Shown here: positions 17,832 to 28,309 of the stretch, piece after piece
How positions within the stretch are numbered: position 1 is the first letter of the stretch
Layout of the letters: every line of letters begins with the position of its first letter
Assembly (NCBI GenBank): GCA_001564055.1
Contig: LKNB01000003.1
Coordinates: 56,066-120,065 of the forward strand
Direction: 5' to 3'
Length of the DNA: 64,000 nucleotides
Source: Rhodothermaceae bacterium Tc-Br11_B2g6_7
GTDB taxonomy: Bacteria; Bacteroidota; Rhodothermia; Rhodothermales; Salinibacteraceae
Notes under the pieces: model-generated
Told to the model about the DNA's origin: nothing
Seen by the model: only the letters and a program-made list of their open reading frames with translations
Database searches by the model: none
Made by a program: the position numbers and the translations under genes

Positions 17832-18347
17832 TTAGTTGAAGTAGAAGCGCACGCCCACGCCCCCACCGAAGCGCCCGCTGGTGGACGGAATCACGTCGAG
17901 GCGCGGCGTCAGCTGGGCGTAGAACTCAAAGCGCTCCACAAACACGTTCAATCCCACCGTGCCCGAGATGCCCAGCACCACGTCATCATCGCGGCTACTG
18001 CGCTCCCGAAACCCGATGTAACCCCCTGGTCCATAAAACAGGCCGATTTCCTGGCCATCCACCCGCAGGCGCTCCTGGAACAGCCCATGGGCATTCAGAA
18101 AGAAGAAGTCGCCCAGGTCCCAGGCCGCCAGGAAGTCGTAAGACAGGCTGCCGGGGTTATCGATCTTGAGCGTGACGCCACTGGGCGAGCCGATCTGCCC
18201 CCCAATCCCGAGGCTGCCCGGGGCGGACTGGGCGCTGGCAGCCGGTGCCTGCCATAGCGTTAGCGCGAAGACGAGGGTGAGGGTACAGAGGACACGGCGC
18301 GTTAGGGTAGCTGCAGGCTGGCCGGTGGTGTAAAAGCGAGGGAGCAT
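17832..18347 (-). CDS. Outer-membrane beta-barrel-like exported protein
   Basis: Signal peptide ...TLTLVFALTLWQAPAASAQ; terminal FGGGVGVRFYFN, typical aromatic C-terminus. Confidence 0.75.
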   Translation of the reverse strand: MLPRFYTTGQPAATLTRRVLCTLTLVFALTLWQAPAASAQSAPGSLGIGGQIGSPSGVTLKIDNPGSLSYDFLAAWDLGDFFFLNAHGLFQERLRVDGQEIGLFYGPGGYIGFRERSSRDDDVVLGISGTVGLNVFVERFEFYAQLTPRLDVIPSTSGRFGGGVGVRFYFN

Positions 18348-18630
18348 AGACACAGAGTGAAAAACGAAAACAAAGATGGGGAAGCAAGGCGCAGGAGTAC
18401 ACCAACCGCCTACCACTTCCCCCACAGCGCCCCTACTACAACAAAGCGCCAGGGCAGTTCAGCACGTACGGGCGCGTCACGCCGTCGTCAAACCTGAGAC
18501 GCGTACCCTGCGCAACGCCGAGAGCCGCAGAGGTAACAGCCCCTTCAACTCCCGGCCCGTCCGGCATAGGAACCGCACCATAGAGGCTGCGTGCCTACCA
18601 TCCACTTTCTCTTCACGAGCAGCGCGTGGT

Positions 18631-20169
18631 ATGAGCCAGCAACTGACGGACCTTCGCACCCTGGGCGAACTGAAGGAGGCCGGATACCGGTCGCGCCCCG
18701 TTAAAGATGAAATGCGGCAGAACCTCATCGCGGCCCTCCGCAATGGGGAACGCATTTTTGAAGGCATCATCGGCTACGACGACAGCGTCATTCCCCAGAT
18801 CCAGAACGCGATCCTGGGCCGGCACGACATGATCTTGCTGGGGCTCCGCGGACAGGCCAAGAGCCGCATCATCCGCCTGCTGCCGAAGCTGCTGGACGAG
18901 TTCGTGCCGGTCATCAAAGGCAGCGAGCTGAACGACGACCCGTTTGCCCCGATCTCCAAGTACGGGCGCGACCTGGTCGATGAACACGGCGACGATACGC
19001 CCATCGCCTGGCGGCACCGCTCGGCCCGCTACGGCGAGAAGCTCGCCACCCCGGATACGTCCATCGCTGACCTTATTGGTGACATCGACCCCATCAAGGC
19101 CGCCAGCAAACGGCTTTCGTATGCCGACGAGGAGGTCATCCACTTTGGCATCATTCCGCGCACACACCGGGGCATCTTTGCCATCAACGAGCTGCCCGAT
19201 CTGCAGCCGCGCATCCAGGTGGGCCTGCTGAACATCATGGAGGAGCAAGACATCCAGATCCGCGGGTTTAACATCCGCTTCCCGCTCGACCTCATGATGG
19301 TCTTCTCCGCGAACCCTGAAGATTATACGCACCGCGGCAACCTTATCACGCCGCTCAAAGACCGGATCGACAGCCAGATCCTCACCCACTACCCGCGTAC
19401 GGTGGATGTGGGCATTGCCATCACCAAACAAGAGGCCTGGCAAGACCGCAACGGCACCGAGGAGAGCGTCACGGTCCACACCCCCCACTTTTTCCGGGAG
19501 GTCATCGAGCAGATTGCCTTTGAGGCGCGCGAGAGTGAGTACATCGACCAGAAGAGCGGCGTGTCGGCGCGGATGACGCGTACCGCGCTGGAGGACCTGA
19601 TCTCGGCGGCGGAGCGGCGCGCACTGCTGCATGGCGAAGAGGAAACGACCGTGCGTGTGGCCGACCTCATCCACGTGGAGCCTGCCATCACCGGGAAGGT
19701 GGAGCTTGTGTATGAGGGCGAGCAGGAGGGCCCCCGCAACGTGGCGCGCATGCTCATCGGGCGGGCCGTCCGGGCGATCTTCACGCAGTACTTCCCCGAC
19801 CCGTCGGAGAAAGACGACGGCCGGCAGGCCTTCAAGGACGTGCTAAACTGGTTCTCGAAGGGCAACCACGTCAACCTCATCCCCGACCTTTCCTTCACCG
19901 AATATGCCAAGCGGCTGGACCAGGTGGAGGGCCTGCGCGAGGTGGTGAAGAAGCACGCCGCGCCGGGTACCCCGGAGGAGACCGCCACCACCATGGAGTT
20001 TGTGCTGGAGGCGCTGCACCAAAACTCGCTCATCGGGAAGGACTTCCTGGACTTGGGCGGCGCCGCCTACTCCGACATCATGGGCTCCGTCCTCTCCTCG
20101 CTCGGCTCGATGGATGACGATGACTTTGACGATGAAGATGACGACGACCTCTTCCGTAACTACCGGTAA
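18631..20169 (+). CDS. Magnesium chelatase subunit I-like / MoxR-type AAA+ ATPase
   Basis: GYDDSVIPQIQNAILGRHDMILLGLRGQAKSRIIR; RTHRGIFAINELPDLQPRIQVGLLNIMEEQDIQIRGF; MMVFSANPEDYTHRG. Confidence 0.88.
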   Translation: MSQQLTDLRTLGELKEAGYRSRPVKDEMRQNLIAALRNGERIFEGIIGYDDSVIPQIQNAILGRHDMILLGLRGQAKSRIIRLLPKLLDEFVPVIKGSELNDDPFAPISKYGRDLVDEHGDDTPIAWRHRSARYGEKLATPDTSIADLIGDIDPIKAASKRLSYADEEVIHFGIIPRTHRGIFAINELPDLQPRIQVGLLNIMEEQDIQIRGFNIRFPLDLMMVFSANPEDYTHRGNLITPLKDRIDSQILTHYPRTVDVGIAITKQEAWQDRNGTEESVTVHTPHFFREVIEQIAFEARESEYIDQKSGVSARMTRTALEDLISAAERRALLHGEEETTVRVADLIHVEPAITGKVELVYEGEQEGPRNVARMLIGRAVRAIFTQYFPDPSEKDDGRQAFKDVLNWFSKGNHVNLIPDLSFTEYAKRLDQVEGLREVVKKHAAPGTPEETATTMEFVLEALHQNSLIGKDFLDLGGAAYSDIMGSVLSSLGSMDDDDFDDEDDDDLFRNYR

Positions 20170-20308
20170 ACGGCCGGTCCGGGTGGTGTACCTGACAGGA
20201 TGGTCACACTGTAGCGTGTAACAGCCCATCGGAAAGACGCACAGAACGATTACGCGAGGGAGCACTCCCGGCGTTTTCGATCTTTCCGAACTTTACACCA
20301 GCACTACC

Positions 20309-20824
20309 ATGGCTACAACCACAACCAACGGCAAAGCAACCACTGTCCGCGAGCAAGCCAAAGAGGCGTTTGGCTTCGTGCCGAACCTGATAGATGAGAT
20401 GGCGACCAACAATCCGGCGGTCGCGCAGACCTACCTGGTATCCAACGGCGCCATTGCGGATGGGCTGCTCTCAGCGGCAGAGCAGCAGGTGGTCATCCTG
20501 GCCATTTCGGGCTACAACGATTGCCACTACTGCACCAAAGCCCACGCCGCGGCCGGCAAGGGCGCCGGGCTGGATGAGGGCACCATCCGCACGATTGTAG
20601 AGGGTGGCCTGCCCTCGGACGACCGGCAGCGGGCGCTCGTGCGGGCAACCAAGCGCGTGCTGGGCAAGCGCGGATGGCTTGGCGATGCTGACCTCAGTGA
20701 GCTCAACACCGAGGGCGTGTCCCGCGGCGAGCTCTACGAGATCATCACGCTCATCGGCATCAAAACGATGAGCAACTACATCAACCACATCGCGCAGACC
20801 GAGGTCGACCCTCAGTTTAGTTAA
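20309..20824 (+). CDS. Carboxymuconolactone decarboxylase/AhpD-like alkylhydroperoxidase
   Basis: VFAIS..DCHYCTKAHAAAGKGAG: CxxC AhpD motif. Confidence 0.92.
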   Translation: MATTTTNGKATTVREQAKEAFGFVPNLIDEMATNNPAVAQTYLVSNGAIADGLLSAAEQQVVILAISGYNDCHYCTKAHAAAGKGAGLDEGTIRTIVEGGLPSDDRQRALVRATKRVLGKRGWLGDADLSELNTEGVSRGELYEIITLIGIKTMSNYINHIAQTEVDPQFS

Positions 20825-20861
20825 TGGGGTGATCTGCGAAAGACCCTCAAGCAGCACCTTC

Positions 20862-20896
20862 AACGCGTCAGTGGGCTTTCCTGCTGGCGCGTTTTC
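20862..20896 (+). terminator. Intrinsic terminator
   Basis: AACGCGTCAG...CTGGCGCGTT followed by TTTTC. Confidence 0.65.
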
Positions 20897-20929
20897 TATG
20901 TGCGTGGCTCATTCTATGTGCGCGGCTCA
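20894..20929 (+). repeat. 18-bp tandem duplication
   Basis: ttctatgtgcgtggctca ttctatgtgcgcggctca. Confidence 0.8.
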
Positions 20930-21034
20930 TGCGTGTACGAAGCGGATGGGGGGATAGTACAGCGCGCGTGTATGCTGGGTGATCGACAATTACATGACGC
21001 CCCGCATCTTTTCTCCGCAGAATCCCCTTCTGTT

Positions 21035-21583
21035 ATGTTATACCGCATTGGCACCGTATCGCTGGCGCTCGCCGCTGCTCTTCTACTGTTTGCAGCCTGC
21101 GACAGCGTAATCGATGATCCGCCCGCTATTGAGGACGGTCAGCTTGCCGTAAATACACTGGCGCCTGAGGACTCCACCGATGAGATCAACGCCAACAACT
21201 TTGAGGAAGGTACCCACGGCTTCCTGACCGAGCGCAGCTTCGATGTGATTCAGGATGAGGCGTCGTTCGCACAGTTGTGGGAAGACCTGTTCAGCCACCG
21301 GGACGAGGCACCCGAGCGCCCGGAAATCAATTTTGATGAGACATACGTCGTCTTTGCGTCCCTTGGTGAGCGTCCAACCGGCGGGTACGCTGTAGAGGTC
21401 ACCGAGGCCCGGCACATGCCAGACCAGAACCGGGTGATGGTTGAGGTTACAGAGCGCGTCCCTGGCGAAGACTGTGCGGCCATTCAGGTCCTGACGTTTC
21501 CCTACACGGTAGCCACCGTTGATGCGGTAGAAGGTGCGTCGTACGACTTTGATATGGCCGATCCACAGCCTCAGGACTGCTAA
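21035..21583 (+). CDS. Lipoprotein with PrcB C-terminal-like domain (paralog 1)
   Basis: Lipobox LLLFAAC; GERPTGGYAVEV...VLTFPYTVATVD, shared with next gene. Confidence 0.75.
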   Translation: MLYRIGTVSLALAAALLLFAACDSVIDDPPAIEDGQLAVNTLAPEDSTDEINANNFEEGTHGFLTERSFDVIQDEASFAQLWEDLFSHRDEAPERPEINFDETYVVFASLGERPTGGYAVEVTEARHMPDQNRVMVEVTERVPGEDCAAIQVLTFPYTVATVDAVEGASYDFDMADPQPQDC

Positions 21584-21622
21584 CTGCGGCGGTGTAGCGC
21601 AGCAACATACCCTGTCCCAGCG

Positions 21623-21652
21623 AGCCGTCTCCCGTATGCCGGGGGCGGCTTT
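21623..21652 (+). terminator. Possible terminator between PrcB-like paralogs
   Basis: AGCCGTCTCCC gtatgc CGGGGGCGGCT TT. Confidence 0.4.
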
Positions 21653-21734
21653 CGCTGTACAGGGCAACCACACGAGAGGCAAAGAAGTCCAAAACACCGG
21701 CCTCTTGCCGCTGTACTAAACCTCACGAAGACTC

Positions 21735-22271
21735 GTGCACCGTTTCTCTGCCGCCATGCGCGCTGTTGCGTTCCTCGCTCTACTCTTTATTCTGGCTCCG
21801 GCGTGTGAAGGTGAGGGCACAGCACCAGATGGAGCGCCCACATCTCTGACTGTTGAGGTCCTCATGGATGATGATCTATCGATTGAAGCCCTTGATGAAG
21901 GCGCCATGGGCGCGATGGCGGAGGAGCGTCGTGAAGTTATCACGGATGCTGAGACCTTCGAAGAACGCTGGAACGCACTGCATGGGCACCGCAGCGAGCC
22001 GCCAGCGCCGCCCTCGGTAGACTTTGATGCGCATGTGGTGGTGCTGGCCGCGCTCGGGCAACGGCCCACGGGCGGCTACAGCGTGGCGCTTGAACGCGCC
22101 CTGCACGACGAGGAGGAAGGGGTCGTAGAGCTCATCGTACGTGAAGTGCGCCCGGGCGAGGGCTGCATGGTGACGCAAGCGTTGACCTTTCCGTACCTGC
22201 TCGCTACCGTAGAAGCGGTGGACGCTTCGTACGAGTTCATGGAAGCCGAGCCGCGGGAGGCAGACTGCTGA
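21735..22271 (+). CDS. Lipoprotein with PrcB C-terminal-like domain (paralog 2)
   Basis: MRAVAFLALLFILAPACEGEG; GQRPTGGYSVAL...ALTFPYLLATVEAV; tandem paralog of 21035..21583. Confidence 0.75.
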   Translation: MHRFSAAMRAVAFLALLFILAPACEGEGTAPDGAPTSLTVEVLMDDDLSIEALDEGAMGAMAEERREVITDAETFEERWNALHGHRSEPPAPPSVDFDAHVVVLAALGQRPTGGYSVALERALHDEEEGVVELIVREVRPGEGCMVTQALTFPYLLATVEAVDASYEFMEAEPREADC

Positions 22272-22296
22272 GCAACGCCCCGTGACAAGGCGGTAG

Positions 22297-23307
22297 CTAA
22301 CCGTCAGCCTGGTCTCGGGCATACAGCAGCTGAAGGAAGTCCTGCTGCGAAAGCCCGCCAAAATACGAAGGCACATCGGTGCCGTCGAGCGCTGCCGTAA
22401 GGGCATCCATCCGGTAGGGCACCCCTTGAAGCTGATCTTCGAGGACCGATACATCGGCGTGGCCCAGAAAGTCGCCAAAGATGGTGATCTCCTGAATCTG
22501 GCCGTCGGAGATGTTCAGCCGGATGTCCACCTCCCCAATATCGAAGCGCCGGGCGCGCTGCACGTCAAAGTCAGGCGAAGCACCATAATTCCACGCCCAC
22601 ATGCGATACTTCTCTTCTGCCAGCTCCTCGGCCGCGGCCCAGTCGGCATCGGTTGGCTCGTACACCGTTACGTCCTGCGCGGCCTTAAACGACGCCAGCA
22701 GATGAGCACGGAGGTCGTCTACCGTCAGGTCGTCGTCATCCAGAAACTCCACGATGTTAGCCACGCGGCTGCGCACCGACTTGTGGCCCTTTGACTCGAT
22801 CTTGCCCTGCTTGACGTCCAGGGCTTGCTGCACCTCGCCGAGGTTGCTATCGAACAGGAGGGTGCCGTGGCTGAACATGCGCGCGCCGGTGGAATACTGC
22901 GCGTTGCCGGACACCTTGCGGCCGTCCACCACGATGTCATTGCGGCCCTGCAACTCGGCCGGTACGCCCAGCGCGTTGAGCGCCTCAATCACGGGGCGTG
23001 TAAAATGCTGAAAGTTGTTGAGGCGGTCCATCGCATAGTCTGTGATGAAGCTGAAATTGAGGTTGCCGTGGTCGTGGTACACGGCCCCGCCCCCCGAAAT
23101 GCGGCGCACCACATGGATGCCATTGCCCTCCACGTAGGCGGCGTTAATCTCCTCCAGCGTATTCTGATTGCGCCCAATGATAATCGACGGCTCGTTCACA
23201 TAGAACACCACATAGTCCTCCTCCGCTGGAAAGGACCGCAGCACATGCTCTTCCATCGCCAGGTTCAGGGTGGGATCCGTGATCGGGGTGGTATCGATGT
23301 AGCGCAT
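22297..23307 (-). CDS. lplA: Lipoate-protein ligase A
   Basis: MRYIDTTPITDPTLNLAMEEHVL; IIIGRNQNTLEEIN; VVRRISGGGAVYHDHGNLNFSFI. Confidence 0.95.
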   Translation of the reverse strand: MRYIDTTPITDPTLNLAMEEHVLRSFPAEEDYVVFYVNEPSIIIGRNQNTLEEINAAYVEGNGIHVVRRISGGGAVYHDHGNLNFSFITDYAMDRLNNFQHFTRPVIEALNALGVPAELQGRNDIVVDGRKVSGNAQYSTGARMFSHGTLLFDSNLGEVQQALDVKQGKIESKGHKSVRSRVANIVEFLDDDDLTVDDLRAHLLASFKAAQDVTVYEPTDADWAAAEELAEEKYRMWAWNYGASPDFDVQRARRFDIGEVDIRLNISDGQIQEITIFGDFLGHADVSVLEDQLQGVPYRMDALTAALDGTDVPSYFGGLSQQDFLQLLYARDQADG

Positions 23308-23533
23308 AAGTTCGGGCTTATCTTTGTAAACAAGTGCAAATCGATAAACGGCAGCAGGCTTGGTCCGTGCCGTCTAAGATGTGTGAACCTGGTAATCCGG
23401 GGCCCCCTCCACGGGCGTGGGCATGCCACGATGCCGGCGGTAGGAAAACCAAGCACAAGGGTTAAGCCGCGGAAGGGGAAGTACGATAACGGAAGCGTTG
23501 CTGGCACTTACTCTCCCGCTGACGTCTATTCCC

Positions 23534-25768
23534 ATGATCCCTCGCATTCTTCAGAACAGCCTCACGGCAAAGTTTTTAGTCCCTGTCTCCCTGTTTGTCC
23601 TCCTACTGATGACGGCCGCTGCCTTTGGGGCACGGTACTTCTTTTTTGAAGACGAGATTGATGACGCCGTCGAAATCGCACAGATTCGCGTGCAAAACAT
23701 TGCTGCAGATCTCGAGGCGATGGACGCGCTGTATCTGACCCGGGTGTCTACGTCCATGGAGCTGCTCTGGAGTGAGGCGGAAGCGCTCGGGACGCCCGCC
23801 ATTGCCGGAGAGACGACGCTGCAGAGCACCACAGTGCCCGACCTGCGCCTGGGCGAGAACGCGCAGACCGGGACGTACGAACTGGTAGATCACATCACCG
23901 CGCTGGCCGGTGGCACGGCTACGCTCTTTGCGCGCGACGGCGACACCTTCATCCGGGTAAGCACCAACGTGCAACGAGACGATGGCTCTCGTGCGGTAAC
24001 CACTGTGCTTAACCCGGAGGGCCGCGCCTATGCGGCCATCATGCAGGGCGAGGCCTACTACGGGCTGGTTGAGATCCTGGGGCAGCCCTTCCTTACCGGG
24101 TACGAGCCCATGTACAACGCAGACAACGACCTTGTAGGTATCTGGTACGTGGGCTATCCGCTTTCCGAGCTTGAACAGTTGGCCGCTGACATTGCCGAAA
24201 CGCGCATCATAGAGCAGGGCTTCGTAGCCGTGGTGGATAACAACGGCGAGGTCGTCTTCCAGACCGATGGCGTCGATCCGGAGCTTATCCAGGCCGCTCA
24301 CAGTGAATCAGGCGCGGAAGGCTTTCGCACGTATGCTGTCCCGTTTGAGGCGTGGGGATATACGGCCATAGGAGCCGTCGCAGAGGCCGATGTTGCCGCA
24401 GCCGTGAACGCGGTGTTCTGGAGCATTTTAGGGTTTGCTCTGCTGCTGACGTTGCTGATCTGCGGGATGCTTGCCTGGATGCTTCGCAAGCTGATTGCCG
24501 GGCCGGTCGGGCGCGTGGCAGGCGCGGCGAAGCGGGCCGCAGGTGGCGATTACGACGTGACCGTGGTGTACGATGCCGACGACGAAGTCGGCACGCTGGC
24601 GACCGCCTTCAACGAGATGACGGCCGCCGCCAAGCAGGCCCTGGGGCAGGCCGAGGCGGCACAATCGAAAGCTGAGATGGCGTCCCGGGAGGCCGATACA
24701 GCCAAACGCGAGGCCGAGGCGCAGCGGGAGGAGCTCGCCACCGGTGTGGAGCACATGCTGGCCGAGATGAATCACTTTGCTGATGGCGACCTCACGGTGA
24801 CGCTTCCGGAAGGCCGCACCGACGCCCTCGGCAAGCTCTACGCCGGCTTCAACCGGGCCGTAGGGAACGTCAACGCCATGATGCAGCGCGTGGCCGAAGC
24901 GGCGCAGTCGACCTCAGCCGCCTCGCGTCAGATTGGCGCCACCAGCGAGACGATGGCCGCGGGCACGCAGGAGCAGGCCGCCCAGGCCGACGAGGTCGCC
25001 GCGGCCGTAGAGGAGATGTCGCACACGATTCTGGAGAACGCCGACGCCGCCTCCCAGACCGAGGAAGCTGCGGCCAACAGCCGGTCCGCTGCTACGGAGG
25101 GCCGTGAGGTGGTCAACCAGACGGTAGACAAGATCAGCCAGGTGGCCGAGCTCGTGGCCTCCTCGGCCGCTGAGGTGGAGCAGCTGGGCAAGGCCAGCGA
25201 GGAGATCAACGAGATCATCCAGGTCATCGACGAGATTGCCGACCAGACGAACCTGTTGGCCCTGAACGCCGCGATTGAGGCAGCCCGCGCCGGCGAGCAC
25301 GGCCGGGGCTTCGCGGTGGTAGCCGATGAGGTGCGCAAGCTGGCCGAGCGGACCATCGGAGCCACGGCCGAGGTAACCGACATGGTACAGCGCATTCAGC
25401 GGCAGACCAACGAAACGGCCGAGGCCATCCGGAAAGGCCGGGCCGAGGTGAACGAAGGCCGCGAACTGGCCGGCAAGGCCGGGGCAGCCCTGGCCAAGGT
25501 GGTGCGCGAGGCCGAAGTGGCCGCCGAGCGCATCGCGCAGATCGCGAGTGCCACCCAGGAGCAAAGCGTGACCAGCGAGCAGATCTCGCGGAGCGTGGAA
25601 GGCATCTCGACCGTCACGAACGAAGCCGCCGAAAACGTCGGGCAGATCGCGCAGGCCACGGAAGACCTGAACCACATGACCGCCGAGCTCACCGACCTCA
25701 TCAGTCAGTTTCGGCTGACGGCAGGGCAGACCGCCCCGCGGACCAACAAGGCCCCCACGGTGGCTTGA
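23534..25768 (+). CDS. Methyl-accepting chemotaxis protein with periplasmic Cache-type domain
   Basis: N-term TM, extracellular Cache-like region, second TM, HAMP, signalling tip [52 protein letters not shown]. Confidence 0.96.
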   Translation: MIPRILQNSLTAKFLVPVSLFVLLLMTAAAFGARYFFFEDEIDDAVEIAQIRVQNIAADLEAMDALYLTRVSTSMELLWSEAEALGTPAIAGETTLQSTTVPDLRLGENAQTGTYELVDHITALAGGTATLFARDGDTFIRVSTNVQRDDGSRAVTTVLNPEGRAYAAIMQGEAYYGLVEILGQPFLTGYEPMYNADNDLVGIWYVGYPLSELEQLAADIAETRIIEQGFVAVVDNNGEVVFQTDGVDPELIQAAHSESGAEGFRTYAVPFEAWGYTAIGAVAEADVAAAVNAVFWSILGFALLLTLLICGMLAWMLRKLIAGPVGRVAGAAKRAAGGDYDVTVVYDADDEVGTLATAFNEMTAAAKQALGQAEAAQSKAEMASREADTAKREAEAQREELATGVEHMLAEMNHFADGDLTVTLPEGRTDALGKLYAGFNRAVGNVNAMMQRVAEAAQSTSAASRQIGATSETMAAGTQEQAAQADEVAAAVEEMSHTILENADAASQTEEAAANSRSAATEGREVVNQTVDKISQVAELVASSAAEVEQLGKASEEINEIIQVIDEIADQTNLLALNAAIEAARAGEHGRGFAVVADEVRKLAERTIGATAEVTDMVQRIQRQTNETAEAIRKGRAEVNEGRELAGKAGAALAKVVREAEVAAERIAQIASATQEQSVTSEQISRSVEGISTVTNEAAENVGQIAQATEDLNHMTAELTDLISQFRLTAGQTAPRTNKAPTVA

Positions 25769-25904
25769 GCGGCCGCGGGGTACCGCCGTAGCTGCCGGCT
25801 CATTCCATGCGGGAGGGGGCCCGCGGCGCCTCTGTGCAACCGTTCCTTCTATGAACGGATAAAATGAACGCACCGGCACCCTGCATGAACCCCCGACCCG
25901 TGGT

Positions 25905-26822
25905 ATGGGCCGCTTTTCGATCGTTCTCCTCGTTGGCCTGGTAGGGCTCGCCCTCCAACCCGCTTCTGCCCAACCCCTGATCGAGCGGGACGTGGTGCTG
26001 AACCCGTTCTGGGAGACGCCTACCGTAGCCGAAGGGGAGCGCCGCTTTGTGCACTCGTATGGCGGCTGGGCCGGGCTGGCGACCTATGCTGGGCTGCGTG
26101 ACAACGACCATCAGTGGAACCACCAGATCGGAGGCTTCCTGGAGCTGGGTCGCTGGGGCGACACGGCCAGCCTGCTCATCACCACGCAGATCGAGTTCAT
26201 CGCGGATCCCAACAACGACATCAACTTTAACCCGCGCGCGATTTTCTGGGAAGAGGGCTTGCTCTACACCCGGCGCATGGGCGCGGGCTTCTGGCAACTG
26301 GGGTACTACCATCGCTGCAAGCACGACATCGACAACCTCAGCCTCGGGGAAGAACGCACGCTCATCTACGGGAGCTTTAAGCATCGCCTGTTGTGGCCCA
26401 CCACGCTACCGGGAGCAGAAGACGGCTATCTGGCCTGGACGACGGACGTGTATAGCATCCGTCAAGATACGCGCACGCCGCCCAATGACCAGCTTCCAAA
26501 CGTGAACCAGAAGCTCCTTTCCACCGGCCTCCAGGCCCACACGCGGCGGGCCACCGGTGAGCAGTCCGGCCTGTTCGCAACGGTGTATGGTAATGCCACG
26601 CTCTACAGTGAGACCACCGGGTTCTTCGACCGTTTTGGGAGCGTCAAGAACGTCCGCGCCCAGGGCGGCGTTAGCGCGGGGCTATCTGTTCGGGGCGGCG
26701 CTGCGTTGCGGCTGGCCGTCACCTATGAGTACCTGGCAGATACAGGCATTCCGGTGGAGCCGCAAGACGGGCATCTGCTGCGCATTGGTCTCACAGCCCT
26801 CAGTCTCAATGGCCTGCGGTAG
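25905..26822 (+). CDS. Exported/outer-membrane protein of unknown function
   Basis: MGRFSIVLLVGLVGLALQPASAQ signal peptide; beta-rich. Confidence 0.65.
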   Translation: MGRFSIVLLVGLVGLALQPASAQPLIERDVVLNPFWETPTVAEGERRFVHSYGGWAGLATYAGLRDNDHQWNHQIGGFLELGRWGDTASLLITTQIEFIADPNNDINFNPRAIFWEEGLLYTRRMGAGFWQLGYYHRCKHDIDNLSLGEERTLIYGSFKHRLLWPTTLPGAEDGYLAWTTDVYSIRQDTRTPPNDQLPNVNQKLLSTGLQAHTRRATGEQSGLFATVYGNATLYSETTGFFDRFGSVKNVRAQGGVSAGLSVRGGAALRLAVTYEYLADTGIPVEPQDGHLLRIGLTALSLNGLR

Positions 26823-26834
26823 CAGCGGCCGGAG

Positions 26835-27146
26835 CTATGAACGGCTGAGCAGGCCCTCTGCTTTCAACCGGTACCACCGCACCAACCGGGTGTAGGGCGT
26901 AGAGCAGCTTTCGAGGTACGGCGGGCACACCAGTGCGTCGCGCAACCACCAGGCGCCCCAAAGAAGCAGCACCAGCGGTGGAAAAAGGCCCAGCGCCAGC
27001 ACGCCCACAGCCTTCGCCCAGGTAGAACGGTCGCTGGTAACCAGCCGGGCGATACCGGCGGGCCAGAACAGAAATACGACAAAGGCCAGGATCAAGGCCG
27101 CAAACGTGCCGCCGGTACCTACGCTGGCGTGAAGAGCATCGAGCAT
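26835..27146 (-). CDS. Small membrane protein
   Basis: 103 aa with ~2 TM segments (GTFAALILAFVVFLFWPAGIARL; AVGVLALGLFPPLVLLLWGAWWL). Confidence 0.6.
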   Translation of the reverse strand: MLDALHASVGTGGTFAALILAFVVFLFWPAGIARLVTSDRSTWAKAVGVLALGLFPPLVLLLWGAWWLRDALVCPPYLESCSTPYTRLVRWYRLKAEGLLSRS

Positions 27147-27294
27147 GGGCCTGAAGGGGGATGTGCAAAAGAGGTAACACGCTGTACTGCCTTCGTGTCT
27201 TGCCTACAGTATCGGTTACACGCGAACCCGTTCAACCCCCTGCGTAGGGATTGCTGGATCTTTGCAGGTGTGCCTCTCATCGGCAACGGATGTG

Positions 27295-28095
27295 CTACAG
27301 TCCCTCTTCAAGCACCGTCACCGCCGTCCCCTCCCCCGCGCCGGTAGGCAAGGTGGTTTCACTCTTCACGATGTAATGCGGGGCCTCCTGCCGGGCGAAG
27401 AGGATGGTTTCGTTCCCTTCACCTGCAGCCGGAGCCATGCGCAGGCGCCAGGTCTCGAATGTGCCAGCAGGGACCTCCGTGGTCGTGGCGTCTTCTACCG
27501 TCAGCTGCATGGTGGTGACGCCTTGCCGTTGTGGGTCGAAGAAGCGGAGCGTCGTTTCGAAGTCGGCGTCAAGGTCCAGTGTGGCGATCGTCAGCTCCAG
27601 GGCTGCGCCGTAGCTAAAGACGGGCCCCTCCAGCGGTTCGTCGATGCGGATTTGCTGGCCCCCGGCGTCCAGGTGGCCGGTCACCCGGTCGCTGGTGTAG
27701 CGGAGCTCCAGCGTCCCCTGCGCGGCGCCACTGTGGAGGCGATAGGGGCGCAGCGTCGTGCGGTCGACCTCAAACGTGTCCACCGAGGCGCCCATCATGG
27801 TTTCCGTTTCGTTCACCACGCGCCACAGCGCCTGCCCCTCCTCGCTCTCGGCTTCGGTGAGGGTATGGGTCAGCGTCAGGTCCATGCCGCCGCCCGCCGA
27901 CGTAATTGTGGCGGTGTACTGCAAGGTGAGCGGGCTGAGCAAGGTGCCGTCGACTGCTGGCAGCGTGGGCTCCGCCTCCTGCGCATGGGCCGGCGGGGCC
28001 AGCCCTATCCGGATGATAAACAGCAGCGAGCAAAGGAGAACAAGCAGGGGTACCGCCTGCAGGAAAGAGCGGGAAGGGGGCATCCGGTGGGGCAT
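27295..28095 (-). CDS. Exported protein, DUF3108-like
   Basis: Signal peptide to APPAHAQ; RTTLRPYR...EVPAGTFETWRLRM pattern typical of DUF3108/periplasmic lipid-binding-like proteins. Confidence 0.6.
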   Translation of the reverse strand: MPHRMPPSRSFLQAVPLLVLLCSLLFIIRIGLAPPAHAQEAEPTLPAVDGTLLSPLTLQYTATITSAGGGMDLTLTHTLTEAESEEGQALWRVVNETETMMGASVDTFEVDRTTLRPYRLHSGAAQGTLELRYTSDRVTGHLDAGGQQIRIDEPLEGPVFSYGAALELTIATLDLDADFETTLRFFDPQRQGVTTMQLTVEDATTTEVPAGTFETWRLRMAPAAGEGNETILFARQEAPHYIVKSETTLPTGAGEGTAVTVLEEGL

Positions 28096-28309
28096 GAGGG
28101 AGCGAGACCGCGGAAGTAGAGGAGAAGAGCGCTGATTGGCTCGGTGTTAAAAAACCGGTAATACAAGGGCAGAAACGGTTTCCGCGTGAGGTTGTGCCGC
28201 CAAGCGCTTGCGAAGAACGCAGGGAGCAGCGTACCTTAGGGGGCTGTGCACTGGGCTGCCAGATGCCGGGCACACCCCTTTTGTCTCTGTACGCGAATGA
28301 GCGCATTCT

